The position numbers and the translations under genes are program-made. 64,000 nt of DNA from Lutibacter sp. B2 (lineage in GTDB: Bacteria > Bacillota > Clostridia > Peptostreptococcales > Thermotaleaceae). Shown one piece after another: positions 46,106 to 54,891 of this stretch (position 1 is the stretch's first letter; each line of letters begins with the position of its first letter). The stretch spans positions 1-64,000 of the forward strand of contig JADPRS010000015.1 in NCBI GenBank assembly GCA_015686845.1, read 5' to 3'. The notes beneath the pieces were generated by a model. That model saw nothing but the letters and a program-made list of their open reading frames with translations. It had not been told where the DNA came from and did no database searches.

Positions 46106-46480
46106 ATGGCAAAGAAAGAAAAAGTAATGTTATATGTGACCATTGCTTTAGTCCTATTTTTAGTAGGAAAAACACTCTACTTTGATGAAGTAAAGGTTAG
46201 TGGTGATGCACTTAAATTTAAGCAGTTTGTAGAAAAATCCGTAGAAGAAAATGAAAAGTATAATAATTTCTTTAAAAGACATAATTTAATAGACTATAAG
46301 GTCGTGTCGATTAAAAAAATAAAAGAGAGTGGAAAATCTCGTATTATGTATTTGAATGAAGAAAATAAATACGTAGAAGGTATTATTGCAGGTGAGTATC
46401 AAGGAAAGGTAAGAGGATATTTTCTTCATATATACCCTTATAAGGAGTTTAAAGTAAAAAGTAATTGGATCAAAGAATAA
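46106..46480 (+). CDS. Hypothetical single-pass membrane protein
   Basis: Not recognised. The 124-residue product has one hydrophobic helix near the N-terminus (MLYVTIALVLFLVGKTLYF, about residues 8-26) and a charged, lysine-rich remainder of about 95 residues with predicted beta strands (IMYLNEENKYVEGIIAGEY, VRGYFLHIYPYKEFKVK). It is either a membrane-anchored or secreted protein; no lipobox. Ribosome site GAAGAGGTG. Lies 26 bases after mrnC and 21 before thyX in the same direction, so probably co-transcribed, but not part of the usual gene set I know for this cluster. Confidence 0.65.
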   Translation: MAKKEKVMLYVTIALVLFLVGKTLYFDEVKVSGDALKFKQFVEKSVEENEKYNNFFKRHNLIDYKVVSIKKIKESGKSRIMYLNEENKYVEGIIAGEYQGKVRGYFLHIYPYKEFKVKSNWIKE

Positions 46481-46501
46481 TTTTTGATGTGGAGGATTTT
46501 T

Positions 46502-47260
46502 ATGAAAGTAAAATTAATTCAATATACGCCAGAACCGGAAAAAACAATTGCCGTGGCAGCAAAACTCTGTTATTCACCAAGTGGAGTAGAAGAAATTGAA
46601 AAAGGATTAGATCAAGAAAAGATCGAAAAGTTTATTAATATGTTAATGGGGTTAGGTCACCAATCACCAATTGAGCATATTAATTTTACGTTTGCAGTAG
46701 AAGGTGTAAGTCGAGTTCTTACCCATCAGCTTGTAAGACATAGAATTGCATCTTATTCTCAACAGTCTCAAAGATATGTAAAACTTGACCAATTTGAATA
46801 CATTATTCCTCCGAGTATAGAGGATATACCAGATGCAAAGGAAAAATTTATACAAGCTATGAAGGATGATCAAAAGACGTATGATGAGCTTGTACAAATT
46901 TTGCAAGAAAAGCATATTTCTAAATTAATGGATGAAGGTAAAAGCGAAAAGCAAGCAAAATCAATGGCGGAAAAAATGGCAATAGAAGACAGTCGATATG
47001 TTTTTCCAAATGCCTGTGAAACAAAGATTGTATTCACCATGAATGCAAGAACGCTTTTAAACTTTTTTCATCATAGATGTTGTCAAAGGGCACAATGGGA
47101 AATTAGAGAAATGGCTACAAGCATGTTAAAATTAGTAAGACAAGTAGCCCCTAACGTTTTTAAAAATGCAGGACCTAGTTGTTTATCAGACGTGTGTCCA
47201 GAGGGCACGATGACGTGTGGCAAAATAAATGAAGTAAGAGATGGATTTAAAAATATATAG
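46502..47260 (+). CDS. thyX: Flavin-dependent thymidylate synthase
   Basis: A 252-residue enzyme making dTMP from dUMP with FAD and methylenetetrahydrofolate. The ThyX signature [14 protein letters not shown] (RHR-X7-S type) lies at about residues 79-92. The FAD/dUMP region [28 protein letters not shown] is also typical. The ATG at 46502 follows GGAGG at 46491-46495; an upstream in-frame ATG at 46484 is rejected. Together with NrdJ it supplies deoxynucleotides in an anaerobic, B12-using cell. Confidence 0.96.
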   Translation: MKVKLIQYTPEPEKTIAVAAKLCYSPSGVEEIEKGLDQEKIEKFINMLMGLGHQSPIEHINFTFAVEGVSRVLTHQLVRHRIASYSQQSQRYVKLDQFEYIIPPSIEDIPDAKEKFIQAMKDDQKTYDELVQILQEKHISKLMDEGKSEKQAKSMAEKMAIEDSRYVFPNACETKIVFTMNARTLLNFFHHRCCQRAQWEIREMATSMLKLVRQVAPNVFKNAGPSCLSDVCPEGTMTCGKINEVRDGFKNI

Positions 47261-47305
47261 TTTCTAGTTTGGGAAAACTAAGATAAAAATGAAGAGGTGC
47301 TAAGA

Positions 47306-48046
47306 ATGGAAGAATTAAATAAAATTGAAGGAAGAAACCCTGTAATAGAGGTTTTGAAATCCGATAGAGATATAGATAAAATTATGATTGCAAATGGTGC
47401 AGAAAAAGGGTCTATGCAAATCATTATAGGTAAGGCAAAGGATCGAGGCATTACGATTCAATATGTGGATAGAAAAAAAATAGATCAACTATCAGAAACA
47501 CATGCACATCAAGGCGTTATTGCTTTTGCAGCAGCGCATAATTATGTTGAGGTTAGTGATATTTTAAAGCGTGCACAAGATCAAGGGGAAGATGCATTTA
47601 TTATTATTTTAGATGAAATTACAGATCCACATAATTTAGGTTCTATTATTAGAACGGCAGATGCTTGTGGCGCTCATGGGATTATCATTCCAAAGAGAAG
47701 GGCAGTAGGTCTTACTGGTATAGTAGCTAAAACTTCTGCTGGAGCTATAGAATATGTACCTGTTGCAAAGGTGTCAAATATTGGACAAACCATAGATTCT
47801 CTAAAAGAACAAGGTATTTGGATTACAGGTGCAGACATGGCAGGAGAAAATAAACATTATGAGCAAGATTTAAAAGGTAAAATTGGATTAGTTATAGGAA
47901 GTGAAGGAAAAGGAATATCGAGATTGATAAAAGAAAAATGCGACTTTTTAGTGAATATTCCTATGAAGGGAAAAGTAAGCTCCTTGAATGCTTCTGTAGC
48001 TTCATCTATATTGATGTATGAGGTGGTAAGACAAAGAGAAAGTTAA
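47306..48046 (+). CDS. rlmB: 23S rRNA 2'-O-methyltransferase, RlmB/TrmH family
   Basis: A 246-residue SPOUT methyltransferase. The N-terminal substrate-binding domain (IEGRNPVIEVL) precedes the SAM-binding knot with ILDEITDPHNLGSIIRTADACG, the GLVIGSEGKGIS and NIPMKGKVSSLNASVASSI motifs. Methylates a guanosine of 23S rRNA in E. coli (G2251). Start at 47306 follows GAAGAGGTG. It sits in the usual mrnC-thyX-rlmB-yacP-sigH cluster. Confidence 0.95.
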   Translation: MEELNKIEGRNPVIEVLKSDRDIDKIMIANGAEKGSMQIIIGKAKDRGITIQYVDRKKIDQLSETHAHQGVIAFAAAHNYVEVSDILKRAQDQGEDAFIIILDEITDPHNLGSIIRTADACGAHGIIIPKRRAVGLTGIVAKTSAGAIEYVPVAKVSNIGQTIDSLKEQGIWITGADMAGENKHYEQDLKGKIGLVIGSEGKGISRLIKEKCDFLVNIPMKGKVSSLNASVASSILMYEVVRQRES

Positions 48047-48063
48047 GAATAGGGTGATTTGAG

Positions 48064-48579
48064 TTGGAAAATTATTTACTAGTAGATGGGTATAATGTCA
48101 TAAATGATTGGTCTGACTTAAAACAAATCGCAAAGACTAATTTAGAAGATGCAAGAGATGGGTTAATCGAGATCATGGTAGAATACAAGCATTATAGTGG
48201 AGATTATGTTATTGTGGTATTTGATGCACACATGGTTAAAGGAAATAATTCAAAGAAAAAAAACATTAAAGGTGTAGAAGTGATTTTCACCAAAGAAAAT
48301 CAAACCGCTGATTCATACATAGAAAAAAGAGTGAATGAACTTATGAAGAATAGAAGAAATGTTGTAAGGGTAGCTACATCTGACTGGGCAGAGCAACAAG
48401 TTGTATTAGGGAGTGGTGCTACAAGGGTATCTTCAAGAGAATTGAAGATTGAATTAGATTCAGTTATGAAAAAAATTCATACAAAGACGAAAGAAATGAG
48501 AAAAGTGAGATCTACTTTAGAAGAACGAATTAAAGGAGAGATTGTCGAAAAGCTTGAAAAATGGAGAAGAAAGCAATGA
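48064..48579 (+). CDS. yacP: NYN-domain ribonuclease, YacP/Rae1 family
   Basis: A 171-residue protein starting with TTG. The NYN (PIN-like) domain shows YLLVDGYNVINDW near the N-terminus, VVFDAHMV and TKENQTADSYIEKRV with acidic residues for metal binding. In B. subtilis Rae1 (YacP) cleaves mRNA on the ribosome; the same job is inferred. The C-terminus is a charged helix. Ribosome site AGGGTGATT. Eighteen bases after rlmB and followed by a promoter for sigH. Confidence 0.9.
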   Translation: MENYLLVDGYNVINDWSDLKQIAKTNLEDARDGLIEIMVEYKHYSGDYVIVVFDAHMVKGNNSKKKNIKGVEVIFTKENQTADSYIEKRVNELMKNRRNVVRVATSDWAEQQVVLGSGATRVSSRELKIELDSVMKKIHTKTKEMRKVRSTLEERIKGEIVEKLEKWRRKQ

Positions 48580-48584
48580 GTTTC

Positions 48585-48614
48585 TTGACGGTATACTCTT
48601 TCATGAGTTATAAT
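48585..48614 (+). promoter_or_regulatory. Promoter of sigH
   Basis: TTGACG (48585-48590), 18-base spacer and TATAAT (48609-48614), just after the yacP stop, a sigma-A type promoter. Confidence 0.75.
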
Positions 48615-48662
48615 AGGACTACGGTTTTATTAGTCTAAAGAAGTAAAAGAGGGGTTGTTGAA

Positions 48663-49301
48663 GTGAGTATGCAGGGGGAACTACATGGTAAATTTGATAT
48701 GCTCATTGATGAAGATGTAGTAAAGCATGCTAGTAATGGAAGTATGGAAGCTCTTGAATACTTGATAAAAAAATATAAAAACTTTGTACGAGCTAAGGCT
48801 AGGACATACTTTTTAATTGGTGCAGATAAAGAGGATATTATTCAAGAGGGAATGATTGGTTTATTTAAGGCAATAAGAGATTATAAATCAGATAAACTAT
48901 CATCTTTTAGAGCTTTTGCAGAACTTTGTATTACAAGACAAATTATAACTGCAATAAAAACAGCTACAAGACAAAAACATATTCCTCTAAATTCTTATAT
49001 ATCACTAAATAAGCCTATATATGATGAAGAATCAGATAGGACATTATTAGATGTAATCTCTTGTACGAGAATCTCTGATCCAGAAGATTTGATGATTGCA
49101 AGAGAAGAATTAACAACTATTGAGGCAAAAATAGGAGAAATTCTAAGTGAATTAGAGTGGACGGTTCTTATGTCCTATTTGCAAGGAAAGTCTTATCAAG
49201 AAATGTCAGCTGACTTAGATAGACATGTAAAATCTATAGATAATGCATTACAACGAGTAAAGCGTAAATTAGAAAAATATTTAGAAACAAGAGAAAGTTA
49301 A
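48663..49301 (+). CDS. sigH: RNA polymerase sigma-H factor (sporulation)
   Basis: A 212-residue sigma-70-family factor. Region 2 contains ADKEDIIQEGMIGLFKAIRDY and FRAFAELCITRQIITAI, and region 4 contains YLQGKSYQEMSADLDRHVKSIDNALQRVKRKL. The pattern and order match SigH, which acts at the start of sporulation. Start is GTG at 48663 (AGAGGGG before it); an ATG two codons later is possible. Followed by tRNA-Thr and tuf. Presence argues for a sporulation-capable lineage, not for sporulation itself. Confidence 0.95.
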   Translation: MSMQGELHGKFDMLIDEDVVKHASNGSMEALEYLIKKYKNFVRAKARTYFLIGADKEDIIQEGMIGLFKAIRDYKSDKLSSFRAFAELCITRQIITAIKTATRQKHIPLNSYISLNKPIYDEESDRTLLDVISCTRISDPEDLMIAREELTTIEAKIGEILSELEWTVLMSYLQGKSYQEMSADLDRHVKSIDNALQRVKRKLEKYLETRES

Positions 49302-49342
49302 TGTTGACTTTGACGTAGGTTAATAGTAGAATAAGTAGGAGT

Positions 49343-49419
49343 GCCCATGTGGCTCAGTAGGTTAGAGCGTCGCCTTGGTAAGGCGGAGATCGGCGGTTCG
49401 AATCCGCTCGTGGGCTCCA
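49343..49419 (+). tRNA. tRNA-Thr (anticodon GGT)
   Basis: A 77-base tRNA with encoded CCA. Acceptor arm GCCCATG pairs with CGTGGGC (one G-T), D arm GGCTCAGTAGG, anticodon stem CGCCT/AGGCG with loop T-GGT-AA, and T arm with GGTTCGAATCC. Anticodon GGT reads Thr codons. It lies just before tuf. Confidence 0.97.
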
Positions 49420-49505
49420 TAGATATAACAATAATTAAGATACACCCGGATAAGTTTACTTATATTCATAAAATATACATATAAAAATATAGAGGAGGAA
49501 TAAAC

Positions 49506-50699
49506 ATGGCTAAAGCTAAATATGAAAGAACGAAACCGCATGTTAACATTGGTACAATTGGTCACGTTGACCACGGTAAAACTACATTAACAGCAGCAAT
49601 TACAAATACACTAAACAACAGATTTGGAACTGGATCAGCAGTAGCATTCGATAAAATCGATAAAGCACCAGAAGAGAAAGAAAGAGGAATCACAATCTCA
49701 ACTGCACACGTTGAGTATGAAAGTCCAAACAGACACTACGCACACGTAGACTGTCCAGGACATGCTGACTATGTTAAAAACATGATCACAGGAGCAGCGC
49801 AAATGGATGGAGCAATCCTAGTTTGTGCAGCAACAGATGGTCCAATGCCTCAAACAAGAGAGCATATCTTATTATCAAGACAAGTTGGTGTACCATATAT
49901 CGTAGTATTCATGAACAAATGTGATATGGTAGATGACGAAGAATTATTAGACTTAGTAGAAATGGAAATAAGAGAATTATTAGATGCATATGAATTCCCA
50001 GGAGATGATACACCAATCATCAGAGGTTCAGCATTAGAAGCATTAAATCACCCAGAAGGACCATGGGGAGATAAAATCGTAGAATTATTCGAAGCAATCG
50101 ACGAATATATTCCAGAGCCAGTAAGAGATATTGAAAAACCATTCATCATGCCAATAGAGGACGTATTCTCAATCACAGGTAGAGGTACAGTTGCAACAGG
50201 TAGAGTTGAAGCAGGAGTATTAAAAGTACAAGATGAAGTAGAACTTGTAGGATTAATGGAAACACCAAGAAAAGTAATCGTAACAGGAGTAGAAATGTTC
50301 AGAAAATTATTAGATCAAGCACAAGCTGGAGATAATATCGGAGCATTAATGAGAGGTATTCAAAGAGATGAGATTGAAAGAGGACAAGTATTAGCTAAGC
50401 CTGGAACAATTCATCCACATACAAAATTCACAGCAGAAGTATATGTACTAAAGAAAGAAGAAGGTGGAAGACATACTCCGTTCTTTAAAGGATATAGACC
50501 ACAATTCTACTTTAGAACAACAGATATCACAGGAGCATGTGAACTTCCAGAGGGAGTAGAAATGTGTATGCCAGGAGATAATATCACAATGGAAATTGAA
50601 CTAATCAACCCAATCGCAATCCAAGAAGGATTAAGATTTGCTATCCGTGAGGGTGGAAGAACAGTTGGAGCAGGTGTTGTTGCTAAAATTGTTGAATAA
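49506..50699 (+). CDS. tuf: Elongation factor Tu
   Basis: A 397-residue GTPase delivering aminoacyl-tRNA to the ribosome. G1 GHVDHGKT, G3 [13 protein letters not shown]4 NKCD and the C-terminal [13 protein letters not shown] are intact. Ribosome site GAGGAGG. Many Clostridia have a second tuf after fusA, which would lie past the window end. Codon choice is strongly A/T-ending with C-ending Asn/Ile/Thr codons, as for a highly expressed gene. Confidence 0.98.
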   Translation: MAKAKYERTKPHVNIGTIGHVDHGKTTLTAAITNTLNNRFGTGSAVAFDKIDKAPEEKERGITISTAHVEYESPNRHYAHVDCPGHADYVKNMITGAAQMDGAILVCAATDGPMPQTREHILLSRQVGVPYIVVFMNKCDMVDDEELLDLVEMEIRELLDAYEFPGDDTPIIRGSALEALNHPEGPWGDKIVELFEAIDEYIPEPVRDIEKPFIMPIEDVFSITGRGTVATGRVEAGVLKVQDEVELVGLMETPRKVIVTGVEMFRKLLDQAQAGDNIGALMRGIQRDEIERGQVLAKPGTIHPHTKFTAEVYVLKKEEGGRHTPFFKGYRPQFYFRTTDITGACELPEGVEMCMPGDNITMEIELINPIAIQEGLRFAIREGGRTVGAGVVAKIVE

Positions 50700-50711
50700 T
50701 TTGATCCATTA

Positions 50712-50751
50712 ATAAGAGGACTAGGATTGATTACTAAGCCTAGTCCTCTTG
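50712..50751 (+). other. Hairpin without U-tract after tuf
   Basis: AAGAGGACTAGG (about 50714-50725) pairs with CCTAGTCCTCTT (about 50739-50750), a 12-bp stem. No T run follows on either strand. It may protect the tuf mRNA end or mark a processing or Rho-related end. Confidence 0.5.
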
Positions 50752-51024
50752 AAATGAAAGTAGATGTCAATAATTGGTTTTATAATGAGATTGTTTCAAA
50801 ATGGACAAAATAAGCATAGAGAAAAAAATAAGAATGTTTTTGTGTTTTTTTCTGTGTTCTTGTTATTTTAATAATGAATATCAAAAAAAAAGTTGTAAAC
50901 AAAAACTATATTGACATTTACGGACAAATGTGATAATTTTATTAGGTGATGATGGGATAATGAGATATCTGCGTCGACTTGCAAGGTAATTTAAATAAAC
51001 GCAAAAGCTGTAGGAGGTGTAAGC
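50752..51024 (+). promoter_or_regulatory. Gap with promoter of rpmG-secE-nusG
   Basis: A/T-rich, no gene. A -35 TTGACA (50911-50916) with a 17-base spacer to TAATTT (50934-50939) is the likely promoter for rpmG and the genes after it. A perfect ribosome site (TAGGAGGTG) lies just before rpmG. Confidence 0.6.
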
Positions 51025-51174
51025 ATGAGAGTTAAGGTGACTTTAGCTTGTACAGAGTGTAAACAAAGAAATTATCATACTATGAAAAATAAGAAAAACA
51101 ATCCAGATAGAATGGAAATGAACAAATATTGTAAATTCTGTAAAGTTCATACAACACATAAAGAAACTAAGTAA
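51025..51174 (+). CDS. rpmG: 50S ribosomal protein L33
   Basis: A 49-residue ribosomal protein, too short for most ORF filters. It reads [17 protein letters not shown]..., with four cysteines in two CXXC pairs (CTEC and CKFC), the zinc-binding form of L33, and ends KETK. Start follows AGGAGGTG. The gap to secE contains no tRNA-Trp, although some Clostridia have one there. Confidence 0.95.
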   Translation: MRVKVTLACTECKQRNYHTMKNKKNNPDRMEMNKYCKFCKVHTTHKETK

Positions 51175-51235
51175 TCCTTTGTTTAAAATGTAGAATTTGA
51201 AGAATAACATAAAGGATAAGGATGTGGATTATTGT

Positions 51236-51454
51236 ATGGCAGTACAAACCAATGCAAATAAGTTAGATAAAACTAAAAGCAATGGAAAGTTCTTTAAGTA
51301 TGTAAGAGCGGAACTTAAAAAAGTAATTTGGCCAACTAAGAAAGAATTGACATCGTATACTTCAGTTGTAATAACTACAAGTGTAATTGCATCAGTGGTA
51401 ATTTGGGCGGCTGATACAATATTTGGAAAGGCTCTTCAGATAATCATTAAATAG
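51236..51454 (+). CDS. secE: Preprotein translocase subunit SecE
   Basis: A 72-residue membrane protein of the Sec translocon. An amphipathic helix (KYVRAELKKVIWPTKKELTS) precedes one membrane segment (SVVITTSVIASVVIWAADTIFG). Length matches single-spanning Gram-positive SecE. Start chosen at ATG 51236; a GTG at 51224 (AAAGG eight bases before) or a TTG at 51197 are possible alternatives because no strong ribosome site clearly serves 51236. nusG follows 13 bases later. Confidence 0.88.
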   Translation: MAVQTNANKLDKTKSNGKFFKYVRAELKKVIWPTKKELTSYTSVVITTSVIASVVIWAADTIFGKALQIIIK

Positions 51455-51467
51455 TGAGGGATCAAAT

Positions 51468-51989
51468 ATGTCAGAAACGGCAAAGTGGTATGTGGTACAT
51501 ACTTATTCTGGACATGAAAATAAGGTGAAAGCAAACATTGAAAAACTTGTCGAGAATAGGTGTATGGAAGATATTATAATGGAAGTAAATGTACCTACAG
51601 AAGAAAATATAGAAATTAAAAATGGTAAGAAAAAAGTTAAACAAAAGAAAATTTTCCCTGGATATGTCATTATAAAAATGATTATGAATGATGAGTCATG
51701 GTATGTGGTTAGAAATACAAGAGGTGTTACAGGATTTGTTGGACCTGGATCGAAACCGATTCCTTTAAGCGATGAAGAAGTTAAGAATATGGGGATTGAA
51801 AAAACAATCACAGAGATTGATATGATTGTAGGCGATACAATAAAAGTTATATCAGGCCCATTCGAAAGTTTTATTGGAGCTATAAAGGAAATAAACATGG
51901 AAAAGCAAACTTTAAAAGCTTTGATTTCTATGTTTGGAAGAGAAACACCTGTTGAATTAGATTTTGTACAGGTAGAAAAATTATCATAA
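51468..51989 (+). CDS. nusG: Transcription antitermination factor NusG
   Basis: A 173-residue factor that binds RNA polymerase. The NGN domain shows KWYVVHTYSGHENKVK at the N-terminus and FPGYVIIKM; the C-terminal KOW domain includes VISGPFESFIGAIKEI. Length and motifs are standard. Ribosome site GTGAGGG. It precedes rplK as in nearly all bacteria. Confidence 0.97.
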   Translation: MSETAKWYVVHTYSGHENKVKANIEKLVENRCMEDIIMEVNVPTEENIEIKNGKKKVKQKKIFPGYVIIKMIMNDESWYVVRNTRGVTGFVGPGSKPIPLSDEEVKNMGIEKTITEIDMIVGDTIKVISGPFESFIGAIKEINMEKQTLKALISMFGRETPVELDFVQVEKLS

Positions 51990-52029
51990 GTTTAAAAAGC
52001 TATTTAGCTTTTAATATAAAAAATATAGT

Positions 52030-52047
52030 TATAGTATAGATACTATA
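52030..52047. other. Inverted repeat before rplK
   Basis: TATAGTAT (52030-52037) and ATACTATA (52040-52047) are exact inverted repeats around AG, 25 bases before the rplK start. Possible mRNA stem or operator; no function known to me. Confidence 0.4.
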
Positions 52048-52071
52048 CGAAATATATGAGGAGGTGCACTA

Positions 52072-52497
52072 ATGGCTAAAAAAGTTACAGGATACGTTAA
52101 ATTACAAATTCCTGCAGGTAAAGCAACTCCAGCGCCACCAGTAGGTCCAGCGCTTGGACAACAAGGTGTAAATATCATGCAGTTCTGTAAAGAGTTCAAT
52201 GCAAAAACTGCAGATCAACCTGGAATGATTATACCAGTAGTAATTACAGTTTACCAAGATAGATCATTTACATTCATTACGAAGACACCACCTGCAGCTG
52301 TTTTACTTAAAAAAGCAGCAGGTATAGAGAGTGCTTCTGGTGAGCCAAATAGAACTAAAGTGGCTACCATATCAATTGATAAGGTGAAAGAAATTGCTGA
52401 ATTAAAAATGCCTGATTTAAATGCAGCGAATATAGAATCTGCTATGAGCATGATTAAAGGAACTGCAAGAAGTATGGGTATTATTGTAGAAGAATAA
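52072..52497 (+). CDS. rplK: 50S ribosomal protein L11
   Basis: A 141-residue ribosomal protein of the GTPase-associated centre. Recognised by [27 protein letters not shown] and the C-terminal rRNA-binding domain with [14 protein letters not shown]. Ribosome site GAGGAGGTG. Followed by rplA after 70 bases. Confidence 0.98.
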   Translation: MAKKVTGYVKLQIPAGKATPAPPVGPALGQQGVNIMQFCKEFNAKTADQPGMIIPVVITVYQDRSFTFITKTPPAAVLLKKAAGIESASGEPNRTKVATISIDKVKEIAELKMPDLNAANIESAMSMIKGTARSMGIIVEE

Positions 52498-52567
52498 ATT
52501 ATTTTAAATGCAAATCGCGTGGGAGGTAATCTCATAAACCGTTAAAACCACAAAGGAGGCAAATAAC

Positions 52568-53266
52568 ATGGCAAAAAGAGGCAAAAGATATCAAGAAAGT
52601 ATAAAACTTATCGATAAAACTGCTTTGTATGATGTTGAAGCAGGATTGAAATTAGTAGTAGATACTGCTAAAGCAAAGTTCGATGAGACGATTGAGGCGC
52701 ACGTAAAATTAGGTGTTGACTCAAGACATGCGGACCAACAAGTAAGAGGTGCTATTGTATTACCACACGGAACAGGAAAGACTAAAAGAGTTTTAGTTTT
52801 TGCTAAGGGTGAAAAGGTAAGAGAAGCTGAAGCAGCTGGAGCAGATTTTGTTGGTGCAGAAGATATGATTGAAAAAATTCAAAAAGAAAACTGGTTTGAT
52901 TTTGATGTAATCGTTGCTACACCAGATATGATGGGTCTTGTAGGAAGACTTGGTAGAGTATTAGGACCAAAGGGTTTAATGCCTAATCCAAAATCTGGAA
53001 CAGTTACTTTTGATGTTGAAAAAGCAATCAACGAAATTAAAGCAGGTAAAGTTGAATATAGATTAGATAAAACAAATATCATCCACGTATCAATTGGAAA
53101 AGCATCATTTGGAGCTGAAAAGCTAAATGAAAACTTCAATGTATTAATGGAGGCTATTGTAAAAGCGAAACCAGCGGCTGCTAAAGGTCAATACCTAAGA
53201 AGTGTTGCAGTAACAAGCACAATGGGTCCTGGGATCAAAATGAACCCAACGAAAATTATGGGATAA
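52568..53266 (+). CDS. rplA: 50S ribosomal protein L1
   Basis: A 232-residue protein of the L1 stalk. [22 protein letters not shown], the [17 protein letters not shown] domain and [17 protein letters not shown] are diagnostic. Ribosome site AAAGGAGG. L1 commonly represses its own operon; the 70-base leader before it may hold that site. Confidence 0.98.
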   Translation: MAKRGKRYQESIKLIDKTALYDVEAGLKLVVDTAKAKFDETIEAHVKLGVDSRHADQQVRGAIVLPHGTGKTKRVLVFAKGEKVREAEAAGADFVGAEDMIEKIQKENWFDFDVIVATPDMMGLVGRLGRVLGPKGLMPNPKSGTVTFDVEKAINEIKAGKVEYRLDKTNIIHVSIGKASFGAEKLNENFNVLMEAIVKAKPAAAKGQYLRSVAVTSTMGPGIKMNPTKIMG

Positions 53267-53285
53267 TTTGCTTTTATAATAATGA

Positions 53286-53314
53286 TTGACATCTATTTAA
53301 TGAGATGATATAAT
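53286..53314 (+). promoter_or_regulatory. Promoter of the rplJL transcript
   Basis: TTGACA (53286-53291), 17-base spacer, TATAAT (53309-53314): a consensus sigma-A promoter just after rplA. Confidence 0.9.
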
Positions 53315-53349
53315 CGTTTTTGTTGTTAAGAAATTAAATACAATTATAA

Positions 53350-53458
53350 ACCGTAGACAGTAGGTACCGTAAAGGTTTAAAGATTACCTGCCTAGGTAGA
53401 ACTATAGATTCTAAGAAACTTTAGAACCTCTCTATGTCTACGGTAGAGAGGTTCTGTT
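53350..53458 (+). ncRNA. Ribosomal protein L10 leader
   Basis: Leader matching the L10 autoregulatory element. ACCGTAGACA (53350-53359) can pair with TGTCTACGGT (about 53433-53442), competing with the terminator-like stem AGAACCTCTCTA / TAGAGAGGTTCT (53422-53454) and followed by TTATTTATA. Binding of L10-L12 would shift the fold and lower rplJL. Confidence 0.88.
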
Positions 53459-53515
53459 ATTTATATGACAGAACTCACTGAGCAATTTAAAATTGCAGAG
53501 GAGGTGGACATCTAC

Positions 53516-54013
53516 ATGTCAAAAAACTTAGAGACAAAACAACAGTTTGTAGACGAAATTAAAGGAAAATTTGAAAAAGCACAATCAGCTGTAATTGTTG
53601 ACTACAGAGGTTTAACTGTGGAAGAAGTTACTCAATTAAGAAAGAATATGAGAGAAGCTGGTGTGGAATATAAAGTATATAAAAATACTTTAATGAGAAG
53701 AGCTGCAAAAGGTACGGCATTTGAAGCATTAACAGAAAGTTTAACAGGACCAAACGCTGTAGCTTTTGGATATGAAGACGCTGTAATTCCAGCAAAAATC
53801 TTAAATGACTTTGCAAAAGAGCATAAGGCATTAGAATTAAAAGCAGGAGTTATTGACGGTGAATATTACGGTATTGATACTATTAAGGAAATTGCAGAAA
53901 TACCATCTAGAGACGTATTAATTGCTAAATTCCTTGGAAGCATCCAGTCACCATTATCTAAATTTGCTTGTGTACTTAAAGCAATCGCTGATAAAAATGA
54001 AGAAGTAGCATAA
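53516..54013 (+). CDS. rplJ: 50S ribosomal protein L10
   Basis: A 165-residue protein anchoring L7/L12 to the ribosome. [27 protein letters not shown] is diagnostic. Start at 53516 follows GAGGAGGTGG; an upstream in-frame ATG at 53465 lies at the end of the L10 leader and is rejected. Controlled by the leader at 53350-53458. Confidence 0.97.
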   Translation: MSKNLETKQQFVDEIKGKFEKAQSAVIVDYRGLTVEEVTQLRKNMREAGVEYKVYKNTLMRRAAKGTAFEALTESLTGPNAVAFGYEDAVIPAKILNDFAKEHKALELKAGVIDGEYYGIDTIKEIAEIPSRDVLIAKFLGSIQSPLSKFACVLKAIADKNEEVA

Positions 54014-54045
54014 TTATTATTTAAAAATTCCGGAGGTGTACTAAA

Positions 54046-54405
54046 ATGACAAAAGATCAAATTATTGAAGCGGTAAAAGGTATGACAGTTCTTGAGTTAA
54101 ATGAATTAGTTAAAGCGTGTGAGGAAGAATTTGGAGTTTCAGCAGCAGCAGCAGCAGCACCAGCAGCAGCAGCAGGTGGCGCAGCAGAAGAAAAAACTGA
54201 GTTTGACGTAATTCTAGCTAGCGCTGGAACACAAAAAATCAAAGTAATCAAAGCAGTAAGAGAAATTACAGGATTAGGATTAAAAGAAGCTAAAGCAGTA
54301 GTTGATGGAGCTCCAGGAACATTAAAAGAAGGAATTTCTAAAGATGAAGCAGAAGCTATGAAAGTGAAGTTAGAAGAAGTTGGAGCAGTTGTAGAAGTTA
54401 AATAA
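54046..54405 (+). CDS. rplL: 50S ribosomal protein L7/L12
   Basis: A 119-residue protein with N-terminal dimer domain, an alanine-rich hinge ([13 protein letters not shown], about residues 34-46), and the GTPase-contact domain ([19 protein letters not shown] and [15 protein letters not shown]). Ends at a terminator, which partly separates it from rpoBC. Confidence 0.98.
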   Translation: MTKDQIIEAVKGMTVLELNELVKACEEEFGVSAAAAAAPAAAAGGAAEEKTEFDVILASAGTQKIKVIKAVREITGLGLKEAKAVVDGAPGTLKEGISKDEAEAMKVKLEEVGAVVEVK

Positions 54406-54424
54406 TTAAATGATTAAATAATAA

Positions 54425-54467
54425 AAATAAAAAGGACTCTGGAGAAATCCAGAGTACCTTTTTATCT
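54425..54467 (+). terminator. Terminator after rplL
   Basis: AAAAAGGACTCTGGA pairs with TCCAGAGTACCTTTTT around GAAA, with one bulge, followed by T's. Reduces read-through from rplJL into rpoBC. Confidence 0.88.
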
Positions 54468-54891
54468 TTTTTACAGTTTAATAATAGGCAGTACATGCAT
54501 AAAAAATAAAGCAAGCTTTTTCAATCTTGCTTTAGAAAAATAAAATAAACATATTAAAAAACACACAACAACATTATAACACAAAAATCTATGGTTGACA
54601 ATAGTTAATGTTTATGATAGCATTATATATTGCCATGGGTGGCAAAAAAAAATTTTGTATAAGAGTAAATTTATTTGGATATAGTATGAATTATTAGATA
54701 TAGTATGCATTAAAAATTAGGATTATACTGTTATTTTTAAATAACAACCTTATATAAAGGTTGTTTATATGAATATAATTATGAAAAAAACATCTTTTCC
54801 TTATACTTGAATGAGACCGCTTTATGTATTACATAGAAGTGTTTCATATATTTTGTTAAGAGTTTTTATATTACTACAAGGGGTGAAAAAT
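54468..54891 (+). promoter_or_regulatory. rpoB leader region
   Basis: A 424-base gap without a real gene. It holds: a stem AAAGCAAG/CTTGCTTT (54508-54533) with a T run only on the - strand; a promoter candidate TTGACA (54595-54600) with TAGCAT (54618-54623); a direct repeat GATATAGTATG at 54678-54688 and 54697-54707; and a stem AACAACCTT/AAGGTTGTT (54743-54765). Confidence 0.55.

Noticed and set aside
51175-51235. tRNA-Trp expected between rpmG and secE in some Clostridia
   Set aside because: No cloverleaf can be drawn in this 61-base gap.
54139-54186. Short GCA-rich repeat, CRISPR- or microsatellite-like
   Set aside because: It encodes the alanine-rich hinge of ribosomal protein L7/L12; no spacers or repeats of CRISPR type.
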